64,000 nt of DNA, taken from the NCBI GenBank assembly GCA_003224905.1, contig QIAA01000054.1, positions 19,228-83,227 of the forward strand. Reading direction: 5' to 3'. Source of the stretch: Acidobacteriota bacterium. GTDB lineage: Bacteria > Acidobacteriota > Terriglobia > Terriglobales > Acidobacteriaceae. The translations under genes were made by a program, and so were the position numbers. The notes below the pieces were generated by a model, which was not told the origin of the DNA, did no database searches, and worked only from the letters and a program-made list of their open reading frames with translations. Position 1 is the stretch's first letter. Each line of letters begins with the position of its first letter. This document shows, piece after piece, positions 1-7,288 of this stretch.

Positions 1-61
1 GCATAATTTTTCCATTTTTCCATCCAGAGAGGGGCATCCCCCTCCTCTGATAGGGCTGTCT

Positions 62-87
62 CCGTGGAACAATGGAAAATTCCACGG
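62..87. repeat. Inverted repeat after the ATPase gene
   Basis: Two perfect 8-base arms (CCGTGGAA and TTCCACGG) enclose a 10-base A-rich spacer and end one base before the ATPase stop codon. On the minus strand this would form a hairpin directly after the coding sequence, but no T-run follows, so it is a weak terminator candidate and may instead be a protein-binding site. Tandem TTTTTCCA octamers at 7-22 and an inverted relative inside the spacer suggest a small cluster of related sites. Confidence 0.4.
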
Positions 88-88
88 G

Positions 89-1177
89 TTAGTCGATTGC
101 CGATGGAAGTTCGATCGCGTCGTCTGAGTTCCTCCGCAAAAACGCGTAGCGACCCCAACCCTCGGTCTTGCCCACACAGCCAAGGTCCTCCGCCCGCGCC
201 AGCACTTCATAGACCTTGCTCTTGCCCCAACGAAGCTCCCGCATCAAATCGGCCACATTGAAATTCTCACCAGTCCCGTGTAGTGCCTCGGATACGTGCA
301 ACAGTTCGCCTATCGCCTTATCTGGGGTCGAGGAAAGACAGTGCTCAAAAAGCTCCTTCGCCACAGCGTAGTCACTAGCGTGAGCGATGATGCATGTGTC
401 TTGTGTCTCGCGCTGGTGCTGATTCAATAGGGCGGATGCTTCGATTAGACCTAATAGCTTGGGGAAGTCTCGGCGGGAGCGAACCGTCTTTGCCGGAAAA
501 TTTGGGACCAGCTTGGGTGCAAATGGAATCACTACCGAATTGAGTTTTAGACCGGCTATGAGTTCGCGCCAGGGCGCAAACAAGGACACTGGAGGTGTCA
601 GAGATCCCATCGCCGCCTCTATTGCCTGTTGGCGCAGGATAGCCTGGGTCTGCTCTGCGCTCTCGTCCATCCGCGTGAAGAGCAGCCTTGTTTCGTTCTC
701 AGCATGCAGCGATGGACGAGTAGTGGCTTGGATGAAGGCGGCGGGGCCACGCACCCGGCGTGTCTTTTTGCTGATACCCCTCTTCGAAGACTCGACAAAC
801 TCCCATTCGATCATCTGCTCCGACTGAAAAGTGCGGATTGCATAGTCTGCACCGGAGACTCCCTCATATTCGGCTATGAACACTGGCCGATGCCGGTATT
901 CTTCTTCACCTGAGTGCATCAATGCCTTTGGGCTCATTCCAGTGAGTGATCTCGCCCAATCAACAGGAAGAAACGAACCCACGCGGGCCATCAAGTAATT
1001 TTTTCCGGCGGCGCTTGTGCCCTGAAGTGTGACGTGCAATGGCTTAGCAAGCTTGGCGCTAACGGCACTCAACAAAACAAGTACCGCGTTTCTTTTCTCG
1101 CCGACGAGTCCCGCCCGCCCAACGTCATCTCGGAACCGGACCATCAAGTCGGACTCGGAGCTGAGGGTCGTAGTCAA
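89..1177 (-). CDS. P-loop ATPase of a mobile element, helicase-like
   Basis: A 362-aa protein with a Walker A motif GTSAAGKN at residues 53-60 (Asn where Thr/Ser is usual) and a Walker B-like strand VFIAEYEG at 99-106. A later ATTRPSLHAENETR segment resembles sensor or arginine-finger regions of helicase parts of phage and element primases. The last about 60 residues look like a winged helix. A role in element replication is inferred. There is no toprim or zinc-finger primase domain here, so a primase half would have to be a separate gene. Its start overlaps the stop of the upstream excisionase-like gene by four bases (ATGA), so the two are probably translated together. Confidence 0.6.
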   Translation of the reverse strand: MTTTLSSESDLMVRFRDDVGRAGLVGEKRNAVLVLLSAVSAKLAKPLHVTLQGTSAAGKNYLMARVGSFLPVDWARSLTGMSPKALMHSGEEEYRHRPVFIAEYEGVSGADYAIRTFQSEQMIEWEFVESSKRGISKKTRRVRGPAAFIQATTRPSLHAENETRLLFTRMDESAEQTQAILRQQAIEAAMGSLTPPVSLFAPWRELIAGLKLNSVVIPFAPKLVPNFPAKTVRSRRDFPKLLGLIEASALLNQHQRETQDTCIIAHASDYAVAKELFEHCLSSTPDKAIGELLHVSEALHGTGENFNVADLMRELRWGKSKVYEVLARAEDLGCVGKTEGWGRYAFLRRNSDDAIELPSAID

Positions 1178-1365
1178 ACCTTTGTCCTGCCGTGATTTAC
1201 CACGCCAACAGCGATCAGCCGCTCAATTTCCTCTTGTGGCACCCGCACGCATCGGCCTAGTTTTGTTACTCTTAGCTTCCCATTCCGTTGCCATTTCCTC
1301 GCGAGTGCTTCTGAAATCGAAAGCTCACTCGCAAATTCTTTCAAGGTCAAGAGTCGCTTCGTCAT
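1174..1365 (-). CDS. Excisionase-like MerR-type helix-turn-helix protein
   Basis: A 63-aa protein that is essentially one small winged helix-turn-helix: LTLKEFASELSISEALARKW followed by a wing region ending in VPQEEIERL. This matches the excisionase/AlpA-like family of DNA-binding proteins. Such proteins direct recombination or control element genes. I chose ATG 1365; a TTG one codon upstream also exists. It is the first gene of a minus-strand pair with the ATPase (4-base overlap) and is divergent from the regulator genes to the right, so the spacer 1366-1540 should hold both promoters. Confidence 0.7.
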   Translation of the reverse strand: MTKRLLTLKEFASELSISEALARKWQRNGKLRVTKLGRCVRVPQEEIERLIAVGVVNHGRTKV

Positions 1366-1440
1366 CAACAGTACCTCGACGTAATTGTTTTGCGGCCCAC
1401 CTGTAGCAACGGGCCGTTACCTATGTTATGAGTGGACTAA

Positions 1441-1461
1441 TGGGACAAACCCTTTATCCCA
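1441..1461. promoter_or_regulatory. Imperfect 21-base palindrome, candidate operator
   Basis: The sequence TGGGACAAA-CCC-TTTATCCCA has 9-base arms with eight matching positions and lies in the divergent spacer between the excisionase-like gene and the rightward genes. A second small palindrome, AACGG-G-CCGTT, is at 1408-1418. The position suits an operator controlling the element's switch, but no protein can be assigned to it. Confidence 0.4.
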
Positions 1462-1540
1462 CTGACCAACAAGGAATAAAGCAGCTTTGCGCTGAGGTCC
1501 TGTCGCTAGCCGAAATGTACCTCTTTCGGGCTTCGCGGGG

Positions 1541-1867
1541 ATGGAACCTAAACTATTCTCATTGCCGGATGACGACTCCCAACTTCCAAGTGTCTGGATC
1601 GATTCGCGTAGACCCACTGGGCGAACCGCTTCCTCCAACGCGATCAAAGCTGATAGTCCTTCGCTTTCTCTTGCGTCGCGGCCGGTTCAAGCCATGGTTC
1701 CTGAACATCTGCCACCGAACAGCAACGGAGCGTATGGATGGGACAGGAAAGCTAAGTGCCAAGAAGTGGCGTCGCAGCTTCGCTCCGTCCCTAGCCCACC
1801 CAAAAGATCACAAACCCAGCCTCATGCGTACTCAGGTTATTTACGTAGCGCGCGAAATGCCCCATGA
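1541..1867 (+). CDS. Possible small Pro/Ser-rich hypothetical protein
   Basis: A 108-aa reading frame that starts ATG after a GGGG tract. Its composition is ordinary and hydrophilic (rich in Ser, Pro, Arg, with no Cys apart from one), unlike the overlapping frame that extends the next gene upstream, which is full of Cys, His and Trp and looks untranslated. It resembles nothing I recognise. It overlaps the start of the downstream regulator by 44 bases. It could equally be non-coding; I give it because of the two frames it is the more protein-like. Confidence 0.3.
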   Translation: MEPKLFSLPDDDSQLPSVWIDSRRPTGRTASSNAIKADSPSLSLASRPVQAMVPEHLPPNSNGAYGWDRKAKCQEVASQLRSVPSPPKRSQTQPHAYSGYLRSARNAP

Positions 1868-2450
1868 AGATTTGTGGGCACAGCTTTGTCTCTACCTGCT
1901 GCAAATCCGAGTATTGAAGGAACCAAGCAAAAGTGATCTCACGGTGCAACTGCTTTCATATTTGAAGGCATTTCGAGCACCGCCCGGAGTGGATAAAGAA
2001 GACCTGTCGCAGCAGGTGTTCCAGGATCTTTGGAAGAACTGGCGTTGGCCTGAGGACTGGCGCGCATGGCGATTCTACATCAGCAAATTGATTAAGAACG
2101 CTGCAAGATCATCTCGACCGATTCAAGCAGGGATTGCGCTCGCCGATGTCGCCGGGGCAGCTGCACGATCTCCAGGGTCGCCCTCCTTGACCGTAGAAAA
2201 CTTAGCGGACCGGTTGCACGTGGACCGGAGCTACATTTATCGCCAAATCCGATTAGGGCGAGTACGAACGGCGACAAACAACGAAGACCGCATTTTGATT
2301 CAGCCTGAAGAAGCAGACCGCCTGCAGAGGGAATCCGACCGGAGAAATGAACTAAGAAACGAAAAGAGGGCTCAGATCACCGGTCTGGTTGGGGAAGGTA
2401 TGACATACGCTGCGGCTCGGAAGCGCGTCTATCGATCACGAGAGCACTGA
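1824..2450 (+). CDS. Element regulator: sigma-like segment plus excisionase-type HTH
   Basis: 208 residues from ATG 1824 (ATG 1857 is an alternative; neither has a clear ribosome site, and the frame stays open to 1428). The middle part, around DLSQQVFQDLW and WRFYISKLIKNAARS, resembles region 2 of small ECF sigma factors. The C-terminal part, LTVENLADRLHVDRSYIYRQ and a following wing, is an excisionase/MerR-like helix-turn-helix where a sigma factor would carry region 4. The tail is strongly basic. DNA binding is well supported; the sigma-like reading is my inference. It sits between the divergent switch region and the integrase module, so it may activate or repress integrase expression. Confidence 0.5.
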   Translation: MRTQVIYVAREMPHEDLWAQLCLYLLQIRVLKEPSKSDLTVQLLSYLKAFRAPPGVDKEDLSQQVFQDLWKNWRWPEDWRAWRFYISKLIKNAARSSRPIQAGIALADVAGAAARSPGSPSLTVENLADRLHVDRSYIYRQIRLGRVRTATNNEDRILIQPEEADRLQRESDRRNELRNEKRAQITGLVGEGMTYAAARKRVYRSREH

Positions 2451-2529
2451 TCTCGAAACTACTTATACCTTATATCTCTTACTGGCTCCTAGTTTGCTTC
2501 TCAAATCGCAGGATAGATTCTTGACCTTA

Positions 2530-2558
2530 TTGCAAATAACCTAACGTTAGGTTATAAT
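2530..2558 (+). promoter_or_regulatory. Promoter with a perfect 20-base palindromic operator
   Basis: A -35 like TTGCAA (2530-2535) and a consensus -10 TATAAT (2553-2558) are 17 bases apart. The spacer and first bases of the -10 form a perfect palindrome, ATAACCTAACGTTAGGTTAT (2536-2555). A dimeric repressor bound here would block RNA polymerase. Transcription would start about 2565, at the ATG of the next small gene. Confidence 0.7.
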
Positions 2559-2565
2559 GAGAACC

Positions 2566-2736
2566 ATGACGGACGTGAGCAAAGCAGCAAGTCTCATGGG
2601 ACGCAAGAGCGCCGAGGCCCGTAAGAAGAAGTGGGGAGAGAAAGAATTCGTCCGCCGGATGCGGGAGTGGGGAAACCTCGGAGGGCGTCCGCGTGAGGAT
2701 CGAAAACGCAAAAATGAGGGTAGACGAAATGACTGA
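2566..2736 (+). CDS. Small basic protein of the integrase module
   Basis: A 56-aa, very basic protein (many Lys, Arg and Glu, with a GNLGGRPR stretch near residue 40). ATG 2566 is preferred over ATG 2557 because the latter overlaps the -10 hexamer; with 2566 the message would be essentially leaderless. The C-terminal 44 bases overlap the integrase start in another frame, the usual layout of small accessory genes placed ahead of integrases. Function is unknown. Size, charge and position suggest a DNA-binding or recombination accessory role, which is inference only. Confidence 0.55.
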   Translation: MTDVSKAASLMGRKSAEARKKKWGEKEFVRRMREWGNLGGRPREDRKRKNEGRRND

Positions 2737-3889
2737 GACCGAATCCAATCCGAAGAAGCCTAAACGGAAGGACAATGACGGCCTGCATAAACGTCGTGGA
2801 ATCTGGCATTACAAGTTGAAAGTTGCAGGACGGTGGAAGGAGTGTTCGGCTCACACTACGTCCTACCAGGAAGCTCGAAACGAGCGCCAGAGGGTCATTC
2901 AGGCTCAGCGTGAGGGACGCCTTCCGACCGATATGAGCAACTGGCCGCTCGAGAAAGCAGCGAAAGAGTGGCTGGCAGGTCGCGCCAGACTGGTCGCAGC
3001 CCAGACCGCTCGTATTGACCGAGAGCGGCTTGTGCCGCTACTACAGGCTCTAGGAAGTCACCGCCTCTCCCAGATTACTGCATGTGATATTAGCGGCTAC
3101 CAGCTAGGGCGGGTGGCGAAGGTCAGCCCCCGGACAGTGAACCTGGAGACCAAAGTTCTAAGGATGATCCTGCGCTCGGCAAAGTGGTGGTCCCATCTGG
3201 CTGACGACTACAAACCCCTGCGAGAAGATAAGCGCGGGCCTGGGCGTGCTCTGTCTCCCGAAGAAGAACGCCGCCTCTTTGAGGTAGCCAGCAGCAATCC
3301 AAATTGGAGCGTTGCGTACTACGCCGCTCTACTGGCCGCGAATACGACCGCACGTAGCTGTGAGATCAAGGGACTTCGCGTGGCGGACGTTGATCTGGAA
3401 GCACGCATCATGACAGTTCGACGTTCCAGTACAAAAACTGATGCCGGGTGCCGAGTTATGCCATTAAATACGGCGGCAACGTGGGCGGTGGCGCGCTTAC
3501 TGGAGCGAGCGGCCCTACTGGGGGCTATCGATCCTAATCACTACGTCTTTCCAGGATTCAGCTTCCGTCGCACGAAGGAGGGCGCAAACGCAGGAGCCGG
3601 TTTCAACCCTACTAGGCCAATGAAGTCATGGCGTTCTGCTTGGCGGAAGCTGACCCGCAAGGCGGCGTTGGGAGGACTGAGATTCCACGATCTCCGCCAC
3701 CATTGCATTACGCGACTGGCTGAAGCTGGAGTGCCGGAGCAGACTCTTATGGCCATTGCGGGACACGTTAGTCGCGAAATTCTGGAACACTATTCCCATA
3801 TCCGGATGCAGGCCAAACGGGACGCTGTTTCCATGCTGGACAAGCCGACTACTGCCGCCGAGACCAGCCGCGTGGCTGCCATTAATTGA
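2693..3889 (+). CDS. Tyrosine recombinase (integrase)
   Basis: 398 residues with an N-terminal DNA-binding region (about 30-90), a SAM-like core-binding domain (about 90-175) and a catalytic domain. The catalytic set is complete: Arg221 (in TTARSCEIKGL), Lys248, His332 and Arg335 (HDLRH), His358 (GH) and the nucleophile Tyr367 (LEHYSH). It should integrate and excise the element by site-specific recombination. I use the GTG at 2693 because GGAGGG lies seven bases upstream; ATG 2714 and 2729 are alternatives. It is transcribed toward the tRNA fragment at 4056-4099. The promoter-operator at 2530-2558 probably controls it together with the small upstream gene. Confidence 0.93.
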   Translation: MRIENAKMRVDEMTETESNPKKPKRKDNDGLHKRRGIWHYKLKVAGRWKECSAHTTSYQEARNERQRVIQAQREGRLPTDMSNWPLEKAAKEWLAGRARLVAAQTARIDRERLVPLLQALGSHRLSQITACDISGYQLGRVAKVSPRTVNLETKVLRMILRSAKWWSHLADDYKPLREDKRGPGRALSPEEERRLFEVASSNPNWSVAYYAALLAANTTARSCEIKGLRVADVDLEARIMTVRRSSTKTDAGCRVMPLNTAATWAVARLLERAALLGAIDPNHYVFPGFSFRRTKEGANAGAGFNPTRPMKSWRSAWRKLTRKAALGGLRFHDLRHHCITRLAEAGVPEQTLMAIAGHVSREILEHYSHIRMQAKRDAVSMLDKPTTAAETSRVAAIN

Positions 3890-3892
3890 GCG

Positions 3893-3912
3893 TGTCCACA
3901 CGGATGTCCACA
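3893..3912 (+). repeat. Direct repeat after the integrase, possible arm-type site
   Basis: TGTCCACA occurs twice (3893-3900 and 3905-3912), one repeat per 12 bases, between the integrase stop and the tRNA fragment. Integrases of this class often bind such short direct repeats beside the core site. This is a positional inference only. Confidence 0.35.
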
Positions 3913-4055
3913 AGGCATTGCAAGGGTTATCAAAAGATCCCGAGTGTCACTGAAGAGTATCGTGGGGAACGATTTCGCTCAAAATGCAGACGGGACAGGG
4001 GCTGCAAACCCTCGGTAACCTTTGGTAATTCCTGGAAACAGCCGCATCTGATTAC

Positions 4056-4099
4056 TTGGGCGCAGGGGGTCGTAGGTTCAAATCCTATCGCCCCGACCA
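4056..4099 (+). other. tRNA-Pro 3' fragment, candidate attachment site
   Basis: The segment contains a complete T arm (GTAGG-TTCAAAT-CCTAT), the 3' acceptor strand CGCCCCG, discriminator A and an encoded CCA, preceded by CTTGGGC and a GCAGG stem strand that fit the anticodon loop (TGG) and 3' stem of tRNA-Pro(UGG). No matching 5' half (which should begin CGGGGCG) is present upstream, so this is not a tRNA gene. Homology starting at the anticodon loop is typical of integrases that cross over there. The fragment therefore marks the element boundary. Confidence 0.7.
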
Positions 4100-4243
4100 A
4101 CTTAAGCTTCTGATCGTGCTGCTGTTAGAAGAATCTCGCCCGCAACTGTCTTCCCGCGCCCTCTACCCAAGGTGGCAGTTTCGCGTTTGTTCGTTTGGTG
4201 GCGTGTACTTACGAAGGTTGGACAGCCACAACTTAAAAAATCC

Positions 4244-4303
4244 ATAGCTGTTTTAACTATTTTAGCTATAATATTTATAATGGCTATAATATCTAATAGG
4301 AGG
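4244..4303 (+). promoter_or_regulatory. AT-rich control region with three phased TATAAT boxes
   Basis: TATAAT occurs three times with an exact 9-base step (4267, 4276, 4285), inside a stretch far more AT-rich than its surroundings. An inverted pair ATAGCT/AGCTAT (4244-4249, 4264-4269) overlaps the first. A strong ribosome site AGGAGG (4298-4303) follows, eight bases before ATG 4312. Autoregulating antitoxins usually bind short repeats in their own promoter, so one hexamer may be the -10 and the others part of an operator. Confidence 0.5.
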
Positions 4304-4311
4304 AATTGAAC

Positions 4312-5046
4312 ATGGATTCAAGAGGCCGAGTCCTTATCGTCGATGACGATCCTACAATTCTTCACTTTTACGGTCATCAGCTTACCAAGGCAGGCTTTGA
4401 GGTCGCAGAAGCTTCCAGTGGGCTCGACGCTCTGCGCCAGATTGAGAAGAGTCAATTTGAGGTTCTGATTAGCGACCTGAAGATGCCTGGGATGGATGGT
4501 CTCACGCTGTTGCGCCGAATGCACAGGCATTCCGCCGAACTGCAGGTGATCTTAATGCTAGAGGCGCAGAATAACCAAATCGCCGTCCAAGCTGCCGAGC
4601 TAGGCGCCCTACAATACTTGGTCAAGCCAATTAAACCGGAGTTGCTCGAAAAGGCTGCCGCGCTGGCTGTTCGACGCAATCGTGAACGACGTACTACTTC
4701 TTCAGTATTCCTATCTCATCGCAGTGAACAAGGCAAGCCGGTTTCGTTTTCCGCCACCGAAGCAAAGAACGAATTTGGAAGGATTCTTGAAAAAGCGATT
4801 CGGGGTGATGTCGTCGTGATCACGAAACACGATGCTCCCAAAGCTGTCTTGATGTCAGTGGACGAATTCAACGCTTTATCACGCGCACCTGAATCCAAGA
4901 TTAATGCCTTGAACGCTGAATTCGATTCACTTCTTGCTCGAATGCAAGGGTCTATGTCGCGGAAGTCCATGGAGGCCGCATTCCACGCGTCACCTAGGAA
5001 ACTTGGAGAAGCTGCGGTAACAGCCGCCCCGACGAAGCGTGGTTGA
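4312..5046 (+). CDS. Receiver domain fused to Phd/YefM antitoxin
   Basis: 244 residues. Residues about 5-120 form a response-regulator receiver: acidic cluster Asp11-13, phosphoacceptor Asp55 in ISDLKMPGMDG, and Lys105-Pro106. The switch Thr/Ser is replaced by Glu84 (LMLEA). Residues about 143-190 are a Phd/YefM antitoxin domain (SATEAKNEFGRILEKAIRG, then VVVITKHDAPKAVLMSVDEF), followed by a tail likely to bind the toxin. The start is fixed by AGGAGG eight bases upstream. It overlaps the next gene by eight bases. The layout predicts an antitoxin whose activity or DNA binding is tuned by phosphorylation or by a fixed receiver conformation. No histidine kinase is adjacent. The domain calls are firm; the signalling link is inference. 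Confidence 0.85.
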   Translation: MDSRGRVLIVDDDPTILHFYGHQLTKAGFEVAEASSGLDALRQIEKSQFEVLISDLKMPGMDGLTLLRRMHRHSAELQVILMLEAQNNQIAVQAAELGALQYLVKPIKPELLEKAAALAVRRNRERRTTSSVFLSHRSEQGKPVSFSATEAKNEFGRILEKAIRGDVVVITKHDAPKAVLMSVDEFNALSRAPESKINALNAEFDSLLARMQGSMSRKSMEAAFHASPRKLGEAAVTAAPTKRG

Positions 5047-5680
5047 ACCGTCTCACGTACCCCGTATTTACGTGCTGGCGGGGACGAACGGAGCTGGCAA
5101 GAGTAGCATCATTGGCGCAATGTTCTTGAAAGAAGGGGTGGAGTTCTTCAATCCCGACGACGCGACAAATCGCATCTTGACTGCTAACTCCGGTATTTCA
5201 CGAGCTGAAGCGAACAGCACCGCTTGGCATCAAGGTAAGCGTCTCTTGGAACGCGCAATCACCGAAAGATTGGATTTTGCTTTCGAGACAACACTAGGAG
5301 GCAAGACCATCACCTCACTTCTCGCGTGGGCGCTTTCCGAAGGTATTGAAGTGCGAATATGGTATGTAGGCCTCAGCAGGGTCGATCTTCACATAGCGCG
5401 TGTAAGGTCCAGAGTTGAAAAGGGTGGGCACGAAATCAGTGAGGACAGAATTCGAGAGCGTTACACGCGAAGTCGACTCAATCTAATTCAGCTTCTTCCG
5501 AAGTTGACTGAACTTCTGGTTTATGACAACAGTGAAGAGGCCGATCCACAGGTTGGAGAGATGCCAAAGCCAACACTAGTCCTCCACGTTGTTCAGGGCA
5601 GAGTGGAAACATGTGATTTGACTCGCGTTCCCGAATGGGCAAAATCCATTGTCGCTGCAGCCACGAGGCTGCGGGACTAG
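5039..5680 (+). CDS. Zeta-type toxin kinase
   Basis: 213 residues with Walker A GTNGAGKS (15-22), NPDD at 38-41 and FETTLGG at 82-88, the order seen in the zeta toxin/AAA_33 kinase family. Characterised zeta toxins phosphorylate UDP-N-acetylglucosamine and block cell-wall synthesis; the substrate here is not known. The GTG start overlaps the antitoxin stop, so the pair is translationally coupled, which suits a toxin-antitoxin module. Zeta toxins are classically paired with epsilon antitoxins, so pairing with a Phd/YefM-type partner is less usual. Chloramphenicol-phosphotransferase-like kinases are a possible alternative family, but the neighbour favours a toxin. Confidence 0.85.
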   Translation: MVEPSHVPRIYVLAGTNGAGKSSIIGAMFLKEGVEFFNPDDATNRILTANSGISRAEANSTAWHQGKRLLERAITERLDFAFETTLGGKTITSLLAWALSEGIEVRIWYVGLSRVDLHIARVRSRVEKGGHEISEDRIRERYTRSRLNLIQLLPKLTELLVYDNSEEADPQVGEMPKPTLVLHVVQGRVETCDLTRVPEWAKSIVAAATRLRD

Positions 5681-5847
5681 TCGTCTCCTTTGCCGACTGG
5701 CTATAGTTCAGAGCTAGGGCAAGAACTTCTGCCTGTATTTCCGCGGGGACTAATCGGCGTACAATGCTCCTTGCCGTTTCGCCTGCAAGAAATCGTAATA
5801 CGCCAAACGAAACCATCTGTCGTCTGAGACCCTGAAAGGGGCACCCC

Positions 5848-6360
5848 ATGATTTTGGGAATGAGCACTGCAACGTACACTGTTCTACACGTGGTCCTGAG
5901 TTTGCTGGGGATCGTTTCAGGTTTCGTTGTAATTTTTGGACTGATCAGAAACCGGCGGCTTGACAGCTGGACGTCCGTGTTTTTGGCCAGCACAGCATTA
6001 ACGAGCATCAGCGGGTTCGGGTTTCCATTCGAGCACTTGCTGCCGTCACACAAAGTTGGTATCGTGTCACTGCTGGTGCTCGCGGTAACGATTCCGGCGC
6101 GCTACGTTTTTCATCTCACCGGTAGATGGCGTTCCACTTATGTGGTTGGCGCCGCCATTGCTCTTTATCTGAACGTGTTTGTCTTCGTGGTGCAGGCCTT
6201 CCTGAAAGTACCAGCTCTGAAAGCGCTCGCTCCAACACAAACCGAGCCTCCATTCGTGGTTGCGCAACTCATGGTGTTAGCTGTGTTTATTGCGTTGTCT
6301 GTGCTTGCGGTAAAGAGGTTCCGTGACAAACCCGTCCAAGCCATGGCACGAGCGGCTTGA
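5848..6360 (+). CDS. Small four-helix membrane protein, unknown
   Basis: 170 residues with about four or five hydrophobic segments (roughly 10-33, 42-60, 68-88, 95-117 and 137-155) and a short basic tail. AAGGGG precedes the ATG at a suitable distance. I do not recognise a named family; the overall look is of short inner-membrane proteins found in many soil bacteria. The downstream hydrolase gene lies 88 bases on and may be cotranscribed. The 167-base spacer upstream separates it from the toxin gene and shows nothing distinctive. Confidence 0.65.
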   Translation: MILGMSTATYTVLHVVLSLLGIVSGFVVIFGLIRNRRLDSWTSVFLASTALTSISGFGFPFEHLLPSHKVGIVSLLVLAVTIPARYVFHLTGRWRSTYVVGAAIALYLNVFVFVVQAFLKVPALKALAPTQTEPPFVVAQLMVLAVFIALSVLAVKRFRDKPVQAMARAA

Positions 6361-6448
6361 TCAACCAAGCTGGCCGAAAAGGCCGGTAGACATGCGTTGC
6401 CGCCGGATTCTGGCGGCGACTCACCAGCCATCATTGAAGGAGACATCC

Positions 6449-7288
6449 ATGCCGACCATCACCACAAAAGACGGTACACAGATTTATTACAAGGACTGGG
6501 GAAAGGGACAGCCCATAGTGTTCAGCCACGGCTGGCCGCTCACCGCAGACGACTGGGACGGACAGATGTTGTTCTTCGGCCAGCATGGCTATCGCGTCAT
6601 CGCGCATGATCGGCGAGGACACGGCCGTTCCACTCAGACTTGGGATGGCAACGAGATGAACACCTACGCCGATGACCTGGCGGCGCTAACTGAAAAACTC
6701 GATCTCAAGAATGTAATCCATGTGGGCCATTCCACCGGTGGCGGAGAAGTCGCTCGCTACATCGGGCGGCATGGCACAAAACGCGTGGCCATGGCCGTGC
6801 TCATCAGCGCGGTGCCGCCGCTCATGGTGAAGACGGACAAGAATCCTGGTGGCCTGCCTATCTCGGTCTTCGACGACTTGCGAGCTCAACTTATGGCGAA
6901 TCGGCCGCAGTTTTATAAGGACATAACGCTCCCGTTCTACGGCTACAATCGGCCAGGCGCCAAGATTTCGGAAGGCATCCGGGAGCACTGGTGGTTGCAG
7001 GGCATGATGGGAGGAATGAAGCCCCACTACGATTGCATCAAAGCTTTCTCAGAAACGGATTTTACTGAGGACCTCAAGAAGTTCGATATACCAACCCTCA
7101 TTCTTCATGGCGACGATGACCAGATCGTTCCAATTGGCGCGGCGGGTCTGATGTCCGCAAAGATTGTCAAGAACGCCACGCTGAAGGTTTACCCAGGCTT
7201 TCCGCACGGGATGCCCACAACCAATGCAGACCAGATCAATGACGACTTGCTTGCGTTCGTTAAGCGTGCCGAGCAGGCTGCTGCATAA
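6449..7288 (+). CDS. Alpha/beta hydrolase, non-haem chloroperoxidase type
   Basis: 279 residues with the alpha/beta hydrolase layout: oxyanion region [11 protein letters not shown] (about 26-36), nucleophile elbow GHSTGGGE (catalytic Ser near 95), acidic residue in [10 protein letters not shown], and catalytic His in FPHGMP near the C-terminus. The sequence pattern is that of cofactor-free bacterial haloperoxidases and related esterases. True function may be ester hydrolysis or perhydrolysis. I use ATG 6449, preceded by GAAGGAGA; the frame is open upstream to 6323 but that extension overlaps the previous gene and is not protein-like. No signal peptide, so it is cytoplasmic. Confidence 0.85.
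   Translation: MPTITTKDGTQIYYKDWGKGQPIVFSHGWPLTADDWDGQMLFFGQHGYRVIAHDRRGHGRSTQTWDGNEMNTYADDLAALTEKLDLKNVIHVGHSTGGGEVARYIGRHGTKRVAMAVLISAVPPLMVKTDKNPGGLPISVFDDLRAQLMANRPQFYKDITLPFYGYNRPGAKISEGIREHWWLQGMMGGMKPHYDCIKAFSETDFTEDLKKFDIPTLILHGDDDQIVPIGAAGLMSAKIVKNATLKVYPGFPHGMPTTNADQINDDLLAFVKRAEQAAA

Larger units (their letters stand above)
1..4099. mobile_element. Right end of an integrated tyrosine-recombinase element
   Basis: The stretch holds, in order, an ATPase and an excisionase-like gene on the minus strand, a DNA-binding regulator, a tiny basic protein, a tyrosine recombinase and a tRNA 3' fragment. An integrase beside a tRNA fragment is the classic edge of an element inserted in a tRNA gene. 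None of these genes has a housekeeping function. The intact tRNA and the other element end must lie left of position 1, so total size is unknown. I see no capsid, terminase or conjugation gene in the visible part, so phage, plasmid-like or satellite nature cannot be decided. Confidence 0.7.

Noticed and set aside
4021..4099. A complete tRNA gene at the attachment site
   Set aside because: Only the part from the anticodon loop onward is present; no 5' acceptor strand CGGGGCG or D arm precedes it at the right distance.
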